Shown: positions 62,963-64,000 of the stretch, one piece after another
How positions within the stretch are numbered: position 1 is the first letter of the stretch
How the letters are laid out: every line of letters starts with the position of its first letter
NCBI RefSeq assembly: GCF_000499385.1
Contig: NW_013654536.1
Span: forward strand, 1 to 64,000
Origin: Eimeria necatrix
Lineage: Eukaryota; Apicomplexa; Conoidasida; Eucoccidiorida; Eimeriidae
DNA length: 64,000 nt
Direction: 5' to 3'
Notes under the pieces: generated by a model
Told to the model about the DNA's origin: nothing
The model's input: the letters and a program-made list of their open reading frames with translations, nothing else
The model's database searches: none
Program-made: the position numbers and the translations under genes

Positions 62963-64000
62963 GTGTGCCTTGGTCACAAGCGCTGACTAAACCCTTTTCT
63001 CTCTTTCGTGTTTGCCCACCTTTAATGGCAGCTGGATCGTTGTAGGGCAGTTACTTTTTGTACTGGCTTGAAGCAAGCAGTGATGCAAATGGGTTTGGAG
63101 TACTGCTTACGCTGCTGCAAAGCACTATCTGTGGAAATAAAAACAATACTTTGTTACTCTAAACTGTTCATCAGCATTCAACTCAGTAAATAAATTCCAG
63201 GCAAACTACGCACCAGCACTTTCATTCTCCGTGGTGATGTATTATTTAGAGTCATTGCTACTTTGCACCTCGATGTCAATACTTCTTCCCAGCAAGGAAG
63301 CTTGAGTTCGTCTCATGATTCCAAAGGAACGACGTACTTGGCGCAACGCAGCAGCACGAGCTGTCAGTGTAAATGTAATGCAGCGTTTGTTCCTCACACA
63401 CGTCGTACCTCTTAGTAGGATGCCTCCAGAAAGTTTTGTGATTACAGCTTGGAAGCAATTAAGTATGTACACAATATGTTGATTCTTGCACACAGTTGAG
63501 GAAAATAGACTTCGTGGCGCGTTTGAGGACGTTTTACGTGTATACTAGGCGTTAATCACCCATTCAAAACAGCAAAATTGTTGCCTATTTCTTACGGTGC
63601 TTCAGTTTGGGGAAGGGGCTAGTGCGGCAAAAAGGAGCACTACAGTTCTCGCTGCTCCGTGAGTGTTGTGGTTCGTTTTTTCCCTGACTCTGTTTTGTCT
63701 GGAAACTTGTATGGAAGCTGTAGCACTCACCAGCAGCTACCAATAACTCTGGACTGAAAAAAAACATTGTTCAGGTCTACACAGGTGCGATGCTAATCAT
63801 TTGTCTTGATATCTCGTCTGGCAGCAAACAATGGGAGCCAGCCTTCGACCAATGCACAAGCGATACACGCATGCCAGTCTTCGACTAGCAGTCTTGGGGA
63901 AAAATCTTTTCGTAGTAGCACAATGATCAATTTCCTACTGAATTATCAGCGTAGAATTCATTAGGCACCCAGAAGGCAAAAGCAAGCGAAAACAGATATA

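Larger units (their letters stand above)
60977..64000. other. Right flank with no firm gene
   Basis: The left end holds the presumed first exon and promoter of the TGTP-repeat gene. A pair of plus-strand segments (ending at a good GTAAGT donor near 62686 and resuming after a TTTCAG acceptor at 62770) could be exons of an unrecognised gene. Elsewhere only short frames are seen. Confidence 0.4.

Overview
The window looks like nuclear DNA of a coccidian apicomplexan. The evidence is: intron-rich genes with phased GT-AG introns; CAG/glutamine tracts in coding exons; an apicomplexan-type amino-acid transporter (ApiAT/SLC43-like); a GPI-anchored carbonic-anhydrase-related protein of the kind described in Toxoplasma; and two enzymes of bacterial type that carry N-terminal signal-peptide-plus-basic-leader sequences like those of apicoplast proteins. 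Moderate homopolymeric runs and compact genes suggest an eimeriid (Eimeria/Cyclospora-like), but the species is inference. Exon models were built by hand from splice sites, reading phase and family motifs, because most genes are split over several frames.

Layout. 0-3.5 kb: no gene, one strong double hairpin. 3.55-5.73 kb (+): WDR74/NSA1-like ribosome-biogenesis WD40 protein. 5.7-10.2 kb: gene desert. 10.2-14.3 kb (-): ten-exon, single-domain voltage-gated cation channel with a Cav-like TLEGW filter, split by a GC-AG intron. 14.3-18.7 kb: gene desert. 18.7-20.9 kb (+): DHHC palmitoyltransferase, 3' end unresolved. 25.1-25.9 kb (-): three-exon unrecognised gene. 27.0-31.1 kb (-): rhodanese-type tRNA uridine hydroxylase (TrhO) that appears to splice in frame into a TrmR/CCoAOMT-type O-methyltransferase. 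31.1-31.95 kb: shared divergent promoter region. 31.96-35.36 kb (+): MnmA tRNA 2-thiouridylase. 37.0-37.8 kb (+): RPA3, the small replication protein A subunit. 38.3-38.5 kb (+): possible 72-residue protein. 39.6-45.1 kb (+): SET-PHD-Tudor-like chromatin protein. 46.9-48.6 kb (+): carbonic-anhydrase-related GPI protein. 50.4-53.0 kb (-): ApiAT-type transporter. 53-58 kb: gene desert. 58.1-61.0 kb (-): unrecognised TGTP-repeat protein. The rest is empty apart from weak candidate exons.

The most interesting system is at 27-35.4 kb. Three activities that in bacteria all act on tRNA wobble uridine 34 sit head-to-head: hydroxylation to ho5U (TrhO), O-methylation to mo5U (TrmR) and 2-thiolation (MnmA). 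The first two seem fused in one polypeptide. Both divergent genes have organelle-type leaders, which suggests a wobble-U34 modification locus serving the apicoplast. The cluster and the fusion are seen in the sequence; the targeting and the pathway are inference.
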